Shown here: in pieces, positions 1 through 11,018 of the stretch | Position numbering within the stretch: the first letter of the stretch is position 1 | Layout of the letters: each line of letters opens with the position of its first letter | Assembly: GCA_019454045.1 (NCBI GenBank) | Contig: SKCR01038155.1 | Coordinates: forward strand, 186,001 to 250,000 | Source: Zanthoxylum bungeanum | Taxonomy: Eukaryota > Streptophyta > Magnoliopsida > Sapindales > Rutaceae | Length of the DNA stretch: 64,000 bases | Reading direction: 5' to 3' | Made by a program: the position numbers and the translations under genes | The notes under the pieces: generated by a model | The model's database searches: none | Told to the model about the DNA's origin: nothing | The model's input: the letters and a program-made list of their open reading frames with translations, nothing else

Positions 1-682
1 AGTCCATTCAGTCTCTGGCGTAGTGTGATAAGTTCGGTTAGCTCAGGCCGGGGGAGAAGTGATTTTGAGAGGCTCGGTAAGGTTATTTGGCCGACCACTT
101 GGCCACCGAAAGAAGCTCAGAGTCTGTGATTTTCCTTTACACGTGTCATCTCCCGAAAGCACTGTCCAGGCTGTCACCATTAATGTTACGTGTAGCAGAG
201 AAGGAAACAGAGTTGATGTGACAGAACCGTCAGGCTGCAGGCTTACTTTCGGCAAGGTCAAGCCTAGGACAGAGAGCCCGTACTTTAAGGAGTGGGAAGA
301 ACAGTGTCGTACTTTGAGAAGTATATAAAGAGAAAGTAGTTTCATGTTTTAGGGATGATTTTTTTTTTAGCAGTTTGTAACAATAGGAAAATAGCAACTG
401 TAATCTCTTTCACCTGCTCGACCATACACCGACCTTATTCAAAACAGGTCGGCCGAGTCAGTTTCTTGGTAATAAAACAACCCCCACCGTTTTGTGCCAG
501 GGGACGTAGGTTGGATTCGTTCCGCCGAACCACGTTAAAACTCCTTGTCAATCTGTGTGTTTTTCTGCCTTTCCACTAAGTTTGCTTTTGGTCTCCCATA
601 ACCAAACAAATTCACTGTCGATGGAGGATTTATCCCGGGAGCGGTATTCCCTTATCGCCCTTGAGACGAAAATCAGCCATCA
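1..682 (+). mobile_element. Truncated LTR of a gypsy element, related to the LTR at 855
   Basis: The last ~220 bases match the 3' end of the LTR at 855-1658: a polyadenylation-like AATAAAA, a GTGCC..GGACGTAGG block, a CAAACAAATTCACT block and a terminal ATCAGCC(A/G)TCA. The upstream part, with a TATA-like GTATATAAAG at 321-330, does not resemble that LTR. The left end lies outside the window. No primer-binding site follows the end at 682, so this is a 3' LTR or a solo LTR, not a 5' LTR. Short reading frames inside it are not genes. Confidence 0.7.
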
Positions 683-854
683 ATATTATATATATAATGT
701 ATATAATAAAGATATATTCACAAGTGCTTATAAAAAAAAATTGACATTTTATTAATAATCAATATTTATAGCTTAAACAATTGATAAAATGGCGTACTAC
801 CAACACAAACTTGGTATCGTATTTAGGGATTTACAAGAGTTCTTGATTGAATCT

Positions 855-1658
855 TGTTGATGGTGGTTTTTAAATCACTATAATATCTAAACAGTACGGC
901 ATGGGTAAAAAAACAATTTCTTTCTTAAAGATCATTAATGCTGACCCGACCACTAGGTGCCAAAAAGTGAAGGGTCGAGCACTTTATGGTCAGTAACCGA
1001 GCACTTGAGTTCAAATGACCTGCAATTATCAGATCGGCAGTAGCATTCTCAGTTCAAAAGACCATCATGACCGACCACATGAATACCGACCACATACGAA
1101 CCGAACATAACACGTACGGGAAAACAAGGCATCATATCCTTACAAGGTAAGCTGATAAGTAATCATATTTTCGAAAGGTAAGCTGGTAAGACAGAGTCCT
1201 AGTGGGACAAAGGAAGCAGAGAAAGTTGTCAACTAGGAAACCTTGTAGGAAAATGGAACCATCTCAGACTGGGAATTCTTGTAACAGAAGGAATCTGATT
1301 TCTTCACCATTATAAATAGAAGGGTTGAGTATGTGTAAAAGGGCATCAGCATCAAGATCGAGATCAAGATAAAAATCAGAATCATTATCAATCTCATTGG
1401 GATTAGATTTGTAAACACAAGAACAAATCTGAGAAGCATATTTCAGTAATAAAAGTATCATCCTTTTTGTGCCCGTGGACGTATGTGGGATCAAAATCCA
1501 CCGAACCACGTTAAATCTCCTTGTCGATTGGCGTATTATCTGCTTTTTCTACTAAGTTTGCTTTTGGTTCCCCTATAAACCAAACAAATTCACTATTAAA
1601 AGAGGATTGCCTCGGGAGTAATATTCCCATATTGCCCTGAGACCAAAATCAGCCGTCA
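855..1658 (+). repeat. 5' LTR of the Tat-like gypsy element
   Basis: It starts TGTTGATGG and ends GCCGTCA, giving the usual TG...CA termini. Its first ~255 bases recur at 8672-8928 with few changes. A TATA box (TATAAATA, 1311-1318) and AATAAAA (1448-1454) fit a U3-R-U5 layout. The right end is fixed by the primer-binding site five bases downstream. Confidence 0.85.
1311..1318 (+). promoter_or_regulatory. TATA box of the gypsy LTR promoter
   Basis: TATAAATA sits about 350 bases before the LTR end and about 130 bases before a polyadenylation-like AATAAAA. This is the expected arrangement for an LTR promoter. Transcription itself is not shown by the sequence. Confidence 0.5.
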
Positions 1659-1663
1659 ATAGT

Positions 1664-1680
1664 TGGCGCCGTCTGTGGGG
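1664..1680 (+). other. Primer-binding site, tRNA-Asp-like
   Basis: TGGCGCCGTCTGTGGGG lies just inside the 5' LTR. Its first nine bases match the complement of the 3' end of plant tRNA-Asp, and the later bases diverge in the middle. This form is common in plant gypsy elements. It sets the right edge of the 5' LTR. Confidence 0.65.
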
Positions 1681-1713
1681 AGTCTAACAAAAAGCAGTAC
1701 ACGTGATAAGACA

Positions 1714-3387
1714 ATGGTAGAAGGCGGAAATCACCGGTCACCAGGGAGTTCAACTGCAGACTGAATGAAGAAAGTAGAAGAAAGCATGAAATCCATGGCG
1801 GACCGACTAGAAAGAATGGAAGGAATAAACAATAAGAGGTTTGAAGCCGAGACCCGCCAAAGAAGAGGCGAGGTAGCAGAGGGAAAAATGGTTGTAGATA
1901 TAAGTGAAGACGACGAGCCCAGAGGAAGGGGACCCCACGAGGTAAAATCCATAGTAGTAGGAAGAGATTCGCAGACCGAAGACACATGGGAAGAAGAAAG
2001 GGAATCCTAGCCAGATCCCTCCTATATAAGCCTCCACAACACCCGAGGAAGGAATGAAGAGCGTGACGAGACTATACGAAGGGTCTCAAGACATGAAGAA
2101 CACCGCACCCGAAACAACCGGAATGAGGAGAGCCACATGAGATAAAACAGCGTGGACGACAAAATAAAATCTTGGGTAAAGAAAGAGATGGCCAAGTGGG
2201 GAGAAAGCCGTGAGACCGACACAGGAGACGCCCGGGATAGCGAAGAAGAATCCCCCCTTACAAAAGAGATAAGGTCGGCAAAATTCCCCAGGCGGTTCAA
2301 CATGCCAACCATGGCACCCTATAAAGGCCACTCCGACCCAAAGTCCCACATCAAAAGTTTTGCCCTATTAATGGAAGTTCAGGGAGTGGTAGGAGACACT
2401 GTCTGCAAAGTGTTCCCCTTGACTTTGGGCGGACCCGCCCTATTATGGTATAGAAGCCTGGCACCGGGGAGCATTAGGAGCTTCACACAGCTTAAAAAGT
2501 CATTCGTCCGACACTTTAAAGGAGCTTGCACTCCTAAGAAGACAATTAGAGAGTTAAGGCTCATGAAACAAGGAGATGACGAACCCCTGAAAACTTTTAT
2601 AGAGAGGTACCACAACATGGTACTAGAATTCGGAGGATACGAGTCCTTAGAGGCCCTGGAAAGTTTAAAGGGAGCCCTAAAAGTCGGAAAGTTATGGACT
2701 CACCTAAGAATCCAGGACACACCGGATTATGCTACCGCCTTGGAGGTAGCCCGGAAATTTGTCTCATTGGAAAGCGAAGAAAAGATCTCCCGAAGGGGGA
2801 TGGCCACCCGAGAAAGAACAACAAGGGCAGAGGCCCCCATCCGACCGGACATATAGTTCAAGAAATTCAAGCCGAGGCCCAAAGAATTCAAACCGATGCC
2901 TCGGAAGGATCAGGAAAGAGGGGCCTCGACCCAAGTAAATCACGTAGTCCGAGAAGAAGCGTATATTCCCTTGAACAAGCCACCGGGGCAAATCATCATG
3001 GAGATACAAGGAAAAGGCCTCCTAATAGAACCCGACCTCAGAAGATTACCCCCTGATAATAGGAGCAAGAAGTCTTACTGCGTACATCACAATCTAAAGG
3101 GACACACAACGGACGAATGCAAGGATCTGTGGGAACAGATGGAAGACCTGGCCCGAAATGGGTATCTAAATAGTTATATCGACCGTGAGGCCATGACAGC
3201 CAAACAAAGGGCACGAAGCCGACAGGTGAACGTCATCGCAGGAGGGAAAACACTGGCCGGAGACTCCAACCGGTCAAAAAAGAGCTATAGCCGAATTCAG
3301 GGGGCAGAGGTACTAGAGACAGAAAGGTCCCCAGTACCGCAAGGGAATCGATCGGTACCTATTATGTTCACCAGCGAAGATGCCTAA
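1714..3387 (+). pseudogene. gag: gag of the Tat-like gypsy element, broken by stops
   Basis: One frame runs from ATG 1714 to the TAA at 3387 but is cut by in-frame stops at 1762, 2008, about 2143 and 2854. The 2152-2856 part is a Retrotrans_gag domain, recognisable from the KFPRRFNMPTMAPYKG and WYRSLAPGSI stretches. The part after 2896 ends in a zinc-knuckle-like segment (CVHHNLKGHTTDEC) followed by the WEQMEDLARNGYL helix usual in Tat gag. The protein would form virus-like particles and bind element RNA in the cytoplasm. The protease begins in the same frame directly after the terminal stop, so gag and protease were once one polyprotein. Confidence 0.85.
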
Positions 3388-3640
3388 GGGGTGAGTTTCC
3401 CCCATGACGATGCATTGATAATCAAAGCGACAATCGGCGGCACAGAGGTGGATAGAATCCTGGTAGATCCCGCAAGTGCGGTAGACATAATCTCCAAAGA
3501 AGCTTTAGACAACCTGGGAGTGGAGTACGTTACCGTAACTAATGACAGCACCCCCTATACGATTTCGGAGGCTCAACGGTCATCCCGCTAGGGAAAATAC
3601 AACTGGAAACAACAATCGCCCGGCTAGAGCAGCTGAAGAA
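3388..3640 (+). pseudogene. Retroelement aspartic protease remnant
   Basis: The frame continues from gag. It has the usual FPHDDALIIKATIGG entry to the protease fold, then RILVDPASAVDII. The catalytic DTG/DSG motif should lie in this second stretch, and here it reads DPA, so the enzyme is dead. The frame is lost near 3560. The sequence then passes almost at once into the leader of the reverse transcriptase, which suggests the C-terminal half of the protease and the usual linker were deleted around 3600-3640. Confidence 0.7.
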
Positions 3641-5475
3641 TTAGAAGAAATAAAACTATTCGGACCGGAAAAAAGCATAAAGATATGGGGGAACTTGGAC
3701 GAAACCCTAAAAAAAAGCCTGCTAAAATGTCTGCAAGAATACCCAGACATCTTCGCGTGGGGACACAACGACATGCCCGGGATCGACCCAAAGTTCATCA
3801 GTCACCGCTTGGCGGTAAACCCGTCGCATAAACCAGTCAAACAGAAGAGAAGAATCTTCAATCAAGAAAGATACAGAGCAGCGGCGTCCGAAGTAGAAAA
3901 ACTATTAAAAGCCGGCTTCATCAGAGAAGTCAAATACCCGGAATGGGTGTCAAACGTGGTGTTAGTGAAAAAGTCCAACGAAAAATGGAGAATGTGCGTA
4001 GATTTCACCGATCTTAATAAAGCATGTCCAAAAGACAGCTTTCCTCTGCCGAACGTGGATCAACTGGTAGACGCAACAGCCTGCCAAGGACTACTAAGCT
4101 TCATAGATGCCTTCTCAGGGTACAATCAGGTCAGGATGCATCCTGCAGAAGAGGAGAAGACAACTTTTATCACCGATCAAAGACTATACTGTTACAAGGT
4201 AATGCCCTTTGGACTAAAAAATGCAGGAGCAACTTTCCAAGGCTGGTAAACAACGTTCACAAACCACTCATCGGCACAACCATGCTGGTATACGTGGACG
4301 ACATGATAACAATGACCAGAGAACCAAGAGATCACGTGACTAACCTAAAGAAAACTTTCGAATTGCTGAGAAAACACAACTTAAAACTCAATCTAGAGAA
4401 GTGTGCATTCGAAGTGGCCTCAGGAAAATTTTTAGGCTATATGGTGAGTTCCCGAGGCACAGAAGCCAACCCCCATAAGATACAAGCCGTGCTGGATTTA
4501 AAATCCCCCAGAACAATTAGAGAGGTGCAAAGTCTAATAGGCAGGGTCGCCGCGCTCAATCGATTAATCTCTCGGGTGACCGACAAATGCCACCTCTTCT
4601 TCAAAATCGTCAAAAAGGCCCAAAAGGGGATCGACTGGACACCGAAATGCGAGGAAGCCTTCCAGCAGCTAAAACAATATCTAGCACAGCCCCCACTCCT
4701 GGCTAAACCGCTCCCAGGAGAGACATTATACTTGTATTTGGTCGTTTCAAAACACGCAGTGAGTTCGGTACTGGTGCAAGAGGCCGACCAAATCCAAAGG
4801 CCATTATACTATGTCAGCAAAGCTCTGCTGGATGCCGAGACCCGGTATCCCATGCATGAACTAGTCGCCCTATCCTTGATCACTACAGCACGGAAGTTAC
4901 GACCTTACTTCCAGGCCCACCCTATCGGAGTTTACACCAATTACCCCCTGCGACAGATCTTGCAAAAACCAGAAGCCTCGGGAAGGCTAATGAAATGGTC
5001 GGTGGAACTAAGCGAGCACGACATCTCCTACCTCCCAAGGGTAGCAATAAAAGGGCAGGCCTTGGCAGATTTTGTTGCGGAACTCACGGAACCCCAAATA
5101 TTGACTACGGAGGAAAGTAAATGGGAAATGTCAGTAGACGGGTCTGCTAGCTCACAGTGCAATGGGGCAGGAATCGCTCTGAAAAACAGTGAAGGAGAAG
5201 AAGTGTTGTTTGCCTTGAAATTTGCCTTTAAAGCCACAAACAATGAAGCCGAATACGAGGCGATCCTGGCCGGGCTAAGACTATGCACGGTGGTAGGAGT
5301 CCGCAACGTGGTGGTAAGGAGTGACTCTCAGCTAGCCATTCAACAGCTAAAAGGAGAATTTCAAGCCAGAGAGCCAGCCATGATAGCCTACCTGGCCGAG
5401 GTAAAAAAGATGGTCGGAAAAATGAGGGATGTACGCTTCGAACAAATTGGGCGAGAAGACAACTGTGAGCAGACT
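3640..5475 (+). pseudogene. pol: Reverse transcriptase and two RNase H domains of the gypsy element
   Basis: Residues before 4249 carry the RT fingers and palm (AGFIREVKYPEWVSNVVLVKK, MCVDFTDLNKACPKDSFPLP, FIDAFSGYNQ, VMPFGLKNAGATFQ). A one-base loss near 4240 moves the frame. The catalytic YVDD follows at about 4290 in the new frame. The RT-linked RNase H (RPLYYVSKALLDAETRY, KGQALADFVAEL) is followed by a second, archaeal-type RNase H (SVDGSASSQCNGAG, NNEAEYEAILAGL, RSDSQL). A second frameshift near 5465 ends this frame. The enzyme would copy element RNA into DNA inside particles. Both shifts inactivate it. Confidence 0.88.
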
Positions 5476-6836
5476 CCTTAGCTCGGCTCGCATCCTCAAT
5501 AAAGGCCGGGAACCCCAGAATGATCCCTCTTATCTGCCTCCGAGAGAAAAGCATAGGGGAGCTGGAGGTAGATATATTGGAAAAGGAAAACGAAAATTCA
5601 TGGATGTGGCCAATTAGAAAATACCTAGAAACGTGGGAACCACCCGAGGACAAGAAGGAGGCCAGGAAGCTAAAATTCAAAAGCACCAAGTTTTCCCTAA
5701 TCGATGGGGTACTTTACCGAAGAGGCTACACCGTACTCTTCCTGAGATGTCTAGCAGAAGAGGAAGCAGATTATGTACTCAGAGAGATCCATGTGGGCAT
5801 CTGCGGAAGTCATGCCGGAGGAAGATCAATCGCCTTCAAAGCCTTAAGACAGGGGTTTTATTGGCCGACCATGCATCAAGACGGCATGAGGGTAGCTCAA
5901 AAATGCGAAGGTTGCCAAAAAAATGCCAACCTCCACCATCAACCAGCGGAACAACTGACCACCCTGACCAGCCCTTGGCCGTTTGCACAGTGGGGATTGG
6001 ATATCATAAGGCCTATGTCAAAAGGGCGAGGACATGCAAAATATGCAATTGTGGCCATTGACTATTTCACCAAATGGGTGGAGGCCGAGCCACTATCCAC
6101 CATCACAGAAAAGAAGGCCACAAAGTTTTTAAAGAAGAGTATCATCTGCAAGTTCGGAATCCGCCAAGCAATCATCACCGACAATGGAAAACAGTTCGAC
6201 AGCAAAGGATTCAGGAAACTCTGCGAAGACCTCCAGATCGCTCTGAAATTCACCTCACCAGCCCATCCCAAGTCAAACGGACAGGTCGAAGCAACAAACA
6301 AAACCATAAAGGCAAACCTAAAAGCCCGGCTCGGATCATGAAAGGGCTTATGGGTCGATGAATTACCAGAGGTGTTATGGGCTCATCGAACGACCTGCAA
6401 AGACTCCACAGGGGAGGCACCGTTTTCCCTATCATACGGATGTGAGGCAGTCATCCCAGCAGAAATCGGGGTAGCAACCCACAGGGTCCGCCACTTCGGA
6501 AACAAACAGAACGAAGAACTCATCAAGAACCACCTCGACCTAATCGAAGAAAAAAGAGAAAAGTCAGCCATAAAAACAGCAATCTATCAGCAAAGAATGG
6601 CCCGCTTCTACAACAAAAAAGTTCGGACCCGTTCCTTTCTCCCATGCGACTTAGTGTTAAGAAGGGTCACCCTAAATACTCGGAGACCAGAGGAGGGCTC
6701 ATTAGGTGCCAAGTGGGAAGGGCCCTATAAAATCACAAAGGTAGTAAGACCAGACACCTACATTTTTGAACAGCTAAACGGCATGCGATTGAAGAAACCA
6801 TGGAATGCCGAGATATTGAGGAAATACTTTCAGTAG
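5476..6836 (+). pseudogene. pol: Integrase of the Tat-like gypsy element, one nonsense codon
   Basis: The N-terminal zinc-binding segment shows two His (REIHVG, GSHAGG) and two Cys (KCEGC). The core has the three acidic residues, in WGLDII, ITDNGKQF and SNGQVEATN. A single TGA at 6339-6341 interrupts the frame just after the core, and the reading resumes in the same frame to 6836 with the C-terminal region (WEGPYKITKV, LKKPWNAEILRKYF). The TGA could be a C-to-T change of a CGA codon, but that is inference. This is the best preserved protein of the element. Confidence 0.88.
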
Positions 6837-8654
6837 ATTCTCTTTTCCCTATTTCTTCCGAAACAACCCGACAAAGGACCGGATAGAGAGTTGTAAGAAG
6901 GGCAGTATGCCCCCAAATATGAATAAAACTTTTTTTCTCACCCGCTCTCAAAACACCGGGGACATACTTGAGTACGATAGACCAGTGCCAAAAACATAAA
7001 AGCCAAGAAATGCAAAAAAGACATAGCAATAAAAGGGACAATACCCCTGCCGCACCCACTTACTCCAGAATCGTCAAAACATAAAGAGAGATATGCCTTT
7101 AAAAACTCGGGCGCTCATAGATCCCTACTCGCTTGGTCATACAGCTCGGGGCTGGATTACGTTCCGCCGAGGCCACGGGATTATTCAGCTCGAGGTCGGG
7201 TTACGTCCCGCCAAGTCATGCTCGTTGGTCTGGGGATGAGACATTCCCCCGGAACCATCTCTTTTAAACTCGGGGTCCTCGAAGTATCCGGGGACATACT
7301 CGACACTAGGATCCGTAGGAAGGATAGCACAGGGAGGGATGATACCCCCGTGGCGTTTGTTTACTCCAGTGTTACCGAACATAAAGAATGAACATGCCCT
7401 TAGTGTTTCAAACACTGATCCTCACATAACCGATGTGATGGATCCGTGAGAAAGCATAGCACGGGGAGAAACTATGCCCCCGTGACGATTACTTGCTCCA
7501 GTGATACCGGGCCTAAGGAGGAATGTTCCCTTAGCATCCCCGGGCACTCTTTGATCCATCCATCATTTGGATCCAAGAGAGACGCAACACGAGGAGGCGT
7601 TGTGCCCCCGTGGCGTGTGCCTGCTCCAGCGTGGTAATGAGGAGCCCTCATGCAATACGCAGGCTCCATAGTGACCTGACGTACAGAGGATGTGCCCTTA
7701 CCATTCAAAACGCTCTCTGATCCAAATCCTGGTTCGCCAGGACACTGAATTGAAAGATTCAGAATTGTGTTTTGGAGGCCTCAGACAGGACGCTGTTCTG
7801 AGACATCCGTGCTGTTGTTTACACTTTGACGTCTTTACTTTGGGATAAGTGCTAAGTCACCCCCGCCTTTTGATTTTATTTTCCAGAGTCTTGTTTTGTT
7901 TTTCACTGGTCTGGCAAGGGGACACCCGTGCCAGACTCGGTAGGGCTTCAAAAGAGGATTCACTTCCCTTCTGAATAAATCCTAAAAGATTAACCGGCTC
8001 GGGGCCGGATTGTTCCGCTGAGGCCACTTGGTTGATCGGCTCGGGGCTAGATCCGTTCCGCCGAGGCCACTTGGTTATACGGCTCGGGGCTGGATTTTGT
8101 TCCGCCGAGGCCACTTGGTTATACGGCTCGGGGCTGGATTTTGTTCCGCCGAGGCCACTTGGTTAATCGGCTCGAGTCTGCTCTTGTACTACCGAGATCG
8201 ATGTTTGTTTCAGCTTGGGGTCGGGTTACGTCCCACCGAGTCAGCTTTTTGGACTGGGGATGTAACATTCCCCCAGAGCCAAGTCTTTCTTCAGCTCGGG
8301 GTCGGGATACGTCCCACCGATAGACTTATCATCGGCATGAGATCGGAGGATCTCCCCCATGGTCGGCCTTCTATTGGTCTGGAGAGGTGACATTCCCCGA
8401 GAGCCAAATGTTCTTCTCAGCTCGGGGCGGGTTACGTCCCACCGAGTCGATCGTCATCAGCATAAGGGCAAAGCATTTTCTCCACGGGTAGATATCGGGA
8501 TCCTCGTTGACTGAGCACATGAAGGTGGCAGGAAGGACCAGATTTGCAACCAAGGCGTTTTTCTCTGCGGTTCCCGGAGTGACCACCGACGGATTCGTCA
8601 ACAGACCATCTTTTTTTATAGTTCCCGGCATCAACTCGCAAACTCGTTGTTACC
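6837..8654 (+). repeat. 3' noncoding region of the gypsy element with tandem repeats
   Basis: No coding sequence is visible between the integrase stop and the polypurine tract. Diverged units of about 110-140 bases recur between 7030 and 7690, each with a CCCCCGTGGCG-like block, a (T/C)TGCTCCAG block and a GCCCTTA end. Units of 42-44 bases starting CGGCTCGGGGC begin at 7995, 8037, 8080 and 8124, with a decayed fifth at 8168. Related GCTCGGGGTCGGG(T/A)TACGTCC motifs recur at about 7140, 7190, 8215, 8292 and 8416. Short frames here are products of the repeats. Confidence 0.8.
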
Positions 8655-8671
8655 GAGAACTAGGGGATAGA
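8655..8671 (+). other. Polypurine tract of the gypsy element
   Basis: GAGAACTAGGGGATAGA lies directly before the TGTTGATGG start of the 3' LTR. A purine-rich run here is the priming site for plus-strand DNA synthesis. Confidence 0.6.
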
Positions 8672-8928
8672 TGTTGATGGTGGTTTTTAAAGCACTGTAA
8701 TATCTAAACAGTACGGCATGGGTAAAAAAGTAATTTCTTTCTTAAAGATCATTAATGTTGACCCGACCACTAGGTGCCAAAAAGTGAAGGGCCGAGCACT
8801 TTATGGTCAGTAACCGAGCACTTGAGTTCAGATGACCGGTAATTATCAGATCGGCAGTAGCATTCTCAGTTCAAAAGACCATCATGACCGACCACATGAA
8901 TACCGACCACATACGAACCCAACATAAT
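8672..8928 (+). repeat. Truncated 3' LTR of the gypsy element
   Basis: It repeats the first ~255 bases of the 5' LTR with about ten single-base differences. Identity stops at CGAACC.AACATAA, after which the sequence is unrelated. Two thirds of the LTR, including the promoter, are missing, so the right part of the insertion was deleted or replaced. Confidence 0.85.
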
Positions 8929-10070
8929 TTCACACACATGTTTAACTGAATAACACCATAATTTCCTCGCAGAGAGTAATTTGAATTCCAAATCATTTAT
9001 TTCTACTAAATAGATTTTAACAATTGAATCAATTCGTATCCATTTTTTAAAATTGAGTTGGATGCTACATGTTTTTAAAGAATATCACTAAAAATATAAG
9101 AATTGACAATAAGGGAAAAAATATTATGGAAAAGATCCTGATTCAAGGCTATCATTTTTAGATCGAAGAACACTTTAATTTATTTAAGAATTACCATAAA
9201 ATCGAAGATAAGGTACATTAATCTTTGTTAGCAAATAATAGTGCACAGATTTTCGGTTCAAACGCAACTCGATCCGAACCACACTGACCCCAACACGTGC
9301 GGGTTTAAGAAAAATTAAAATTGATTTCAGGTCATCTCAATCCGAACAATAAACTTCGGATCGGTGCACGTTTTTTGTGCAATAATTTTGGGTTTGACTC
9401 GAACTACAACCCGAACCGTCAAAACTGCTGACCCGCATTCAAATTAGACATTATAATATACATTTTTCTTCTTTAATCATGAAATTTAAGACATTCAATG
9501 ATCATATGAAATTATGCACGATATAAATTAAAAATATGTATTTTTCTTTCAATTATTATGTGAAAAAATACAAAATTTTCTTTAAAAAATTATGATCCAA
9601 ACAGCCAACCTGAACCGCCGACCCAAATTGCGATAATTTTCCCCTTCAAATTTACGATTTCGGATTCAAATTTCCCGAACTATGGACATAATTGAGTTTA
9701 ACAAAAATTTTAAAAAAATCGTATTGACACTACCCGCGATCACCCCCGGGAGAGGAGTAAATCTTTGGTGCAACAGTGGTATGGATGACGTGGTACCACC
9801 AACCAATTAAAAACTAACATGTTTAATTTTCTTCCTATTTTTTAGTTGTTTTTGACTTTTTAGCACGCGTGGCAAAAGATGATTGGCTTGTTGCATGGAT
9901 GACGTGGTACCACTGTTGCACCAAAGATTTTCTCCCGGGAGAGGGAGGCGCAAAAAAATCGAAAATAAAGAAAAATAACAATGATAACAAGAAGGGCAAA
10001 TACGTAAATAAGAGCAGAGAAACGATCGGGAAATGGAAATTTAAATTGGAGGCGGGAGGGACAGGTGGCA
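8929..10070. other. AT-rich spacer upstream of FATB
   Basis: I see no gene here. The stretch is AT-rich with many short A and T runs. The only structured part is the foldback element at 9743-9941. The right end is the probable promoter of the FATB gene. Confidence 0.6.
9743..9941. mobile_element. Foldback MITE upstream of FATB
   Basis: CCCGGGAGAGGAGTAAATCT at 9745 and the complement of 9907-9939 share a terminal inverted repeat of over 30 bases that includes AAATCTTTGGTGCAACAG, apart from a four-base indel. The inside also holds two direct copies of ATGGATGACGTGGTACCAC, at about 9780 and 9895. No coding capacity is present and no clear target-site duplication could be read, so the superfamily is open. 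Confidence 0.7.
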
Positions 10071-10080
10071 ACTATATATA
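10071..10080 (+). promoter_or_regulatory. TATA box of the FATB gene
   Basis: ACTATATATA lies about 170 bases before the donor site of the 5'UTR intron and about 950 bases before the start codon. It is the only good TATA-like run in the right position. The transcription start is expected about 30 bases downstream, near 10105. Confidence 0.55.
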
Positions 10081-10104
10081 GGAGTCTCTGCCGCTCTGGA
10101 AGCC

Positions 10105-11018
10105 AGTAGCCCAATTAACCGCTAGCCCTAAATATAAAAAGTAGAAGCATTCCGTCGCAGATCCAACATTGAGCTCTTTTCTTTGTTGATTCCTTTTTCC
10201 CAGTGTCGCCTAATTTTGCTGACCAATTTTTCTTCTTAAAATTAAGGTACGGAAATGGACAGCTGGTTTGGTTTTCTCGTCTGATCTGTTTGTTTGGTTG
10301 CCGGGGAAATCAGATTTTGAATGAGGTCGCTTTTGTACTTTTTTGTTTCTTTCGTTTGGCTTCTAGGAGCTTTGAGTGATCTAAAGGCGTTGGTTACGTT
10401 CTCAAAACAACAAAAGCTAGCTTTTATTTATTTCTTAATTTTTTTAAACAAAATTTATTTATTGCAATTGTGTGGGCGATATACTTTAGGATGAATGATC
10501 GCTAGCGTTTGCGATTTCTGTTAGATCTATTTTGATTAATCAAATTTTGTATTTTGTATATTTTATTTTTTGCTAATTTAATTGTTTTGTTTTATCGAAT
10601 TACGTAAGGTCAGTTAATGTCTCTAGAAAGATTGCTCGTTCTTTGGTGCTATGTTTTCTTTACGAGTACATTTAATTACTTTTCTGAAATTGTTTTTATA
10701 ACTGATTTCCAGGAATGATATTATTAATCTAAAATATCATGGAATGAGCTTATTCTTAAAAATTAAATTAAAATTTGCAATTTTTTAGTCTATTTTTGTC
10801 TGTACAATGTTAAACAGAAAAGTACAATTCATGAATGATTTTAATGTTTAGTTCTGCTGTGATCATGGGCTTTTCTTAATGCTTCAGTTCATTGATGTAC
10901 AAATTATTCATGATTTATTATCCAGTAAAATGTTTGCATGTGATGTGTTCTAATAATTTTTCTGTAGCAGGATACAGGATAAAGGTGCCCTGATCTGTGG
11001 TTTACTCTACAGTTCAAG
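10105..11018 (+). other. 5' UTR of FATB with a leader intron
   Basis: A first noncoding exon (start estimated from the TATA box) ends AATTAAG at 10246 before a GTACGG donor. The T-rich intron runs to TTTCTGTAGCAG at 10970. A second leader piece of 48 bases leads to the ATG at 11019. A leader intron is common in plant FATB genes and often raises expression; its presence here is inferred from splice signals only. Confidence 0.55.

Larger units (their letters stand above)
855..8928 (+). mobile_element. Decayed Ty3/gypsy retrotransposon, Tat-like (dual RNase H)
   Basis: The order is 5' LTR, primer-binding site, gag, protease, reverse transcriptase, RNase H, second archaeal-type RNase H, integrase, ~1.8 kb of 3' noncoding DNA, polypurine tract and a truncated 3' LTR. 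Two RNase H domains between RT and integrase are typical of the plant Tat lineage, which is an assignment from known families. At least five in-frame stops and three frameshifts make it non-functional. The 3' LTR stops after about 257 of 804 bases, so no target-site duplication can be read. About ten differences over the shared ~255 bases of the LTRs suggest a moderately old insertion. Confidence 0.9.

Noticed and set aside
59..328. 89- and 100-codon frames on both strands at the window start
   Set aside because: Both lie in the U3 part of an LTR, overlap each other and have no known domain.
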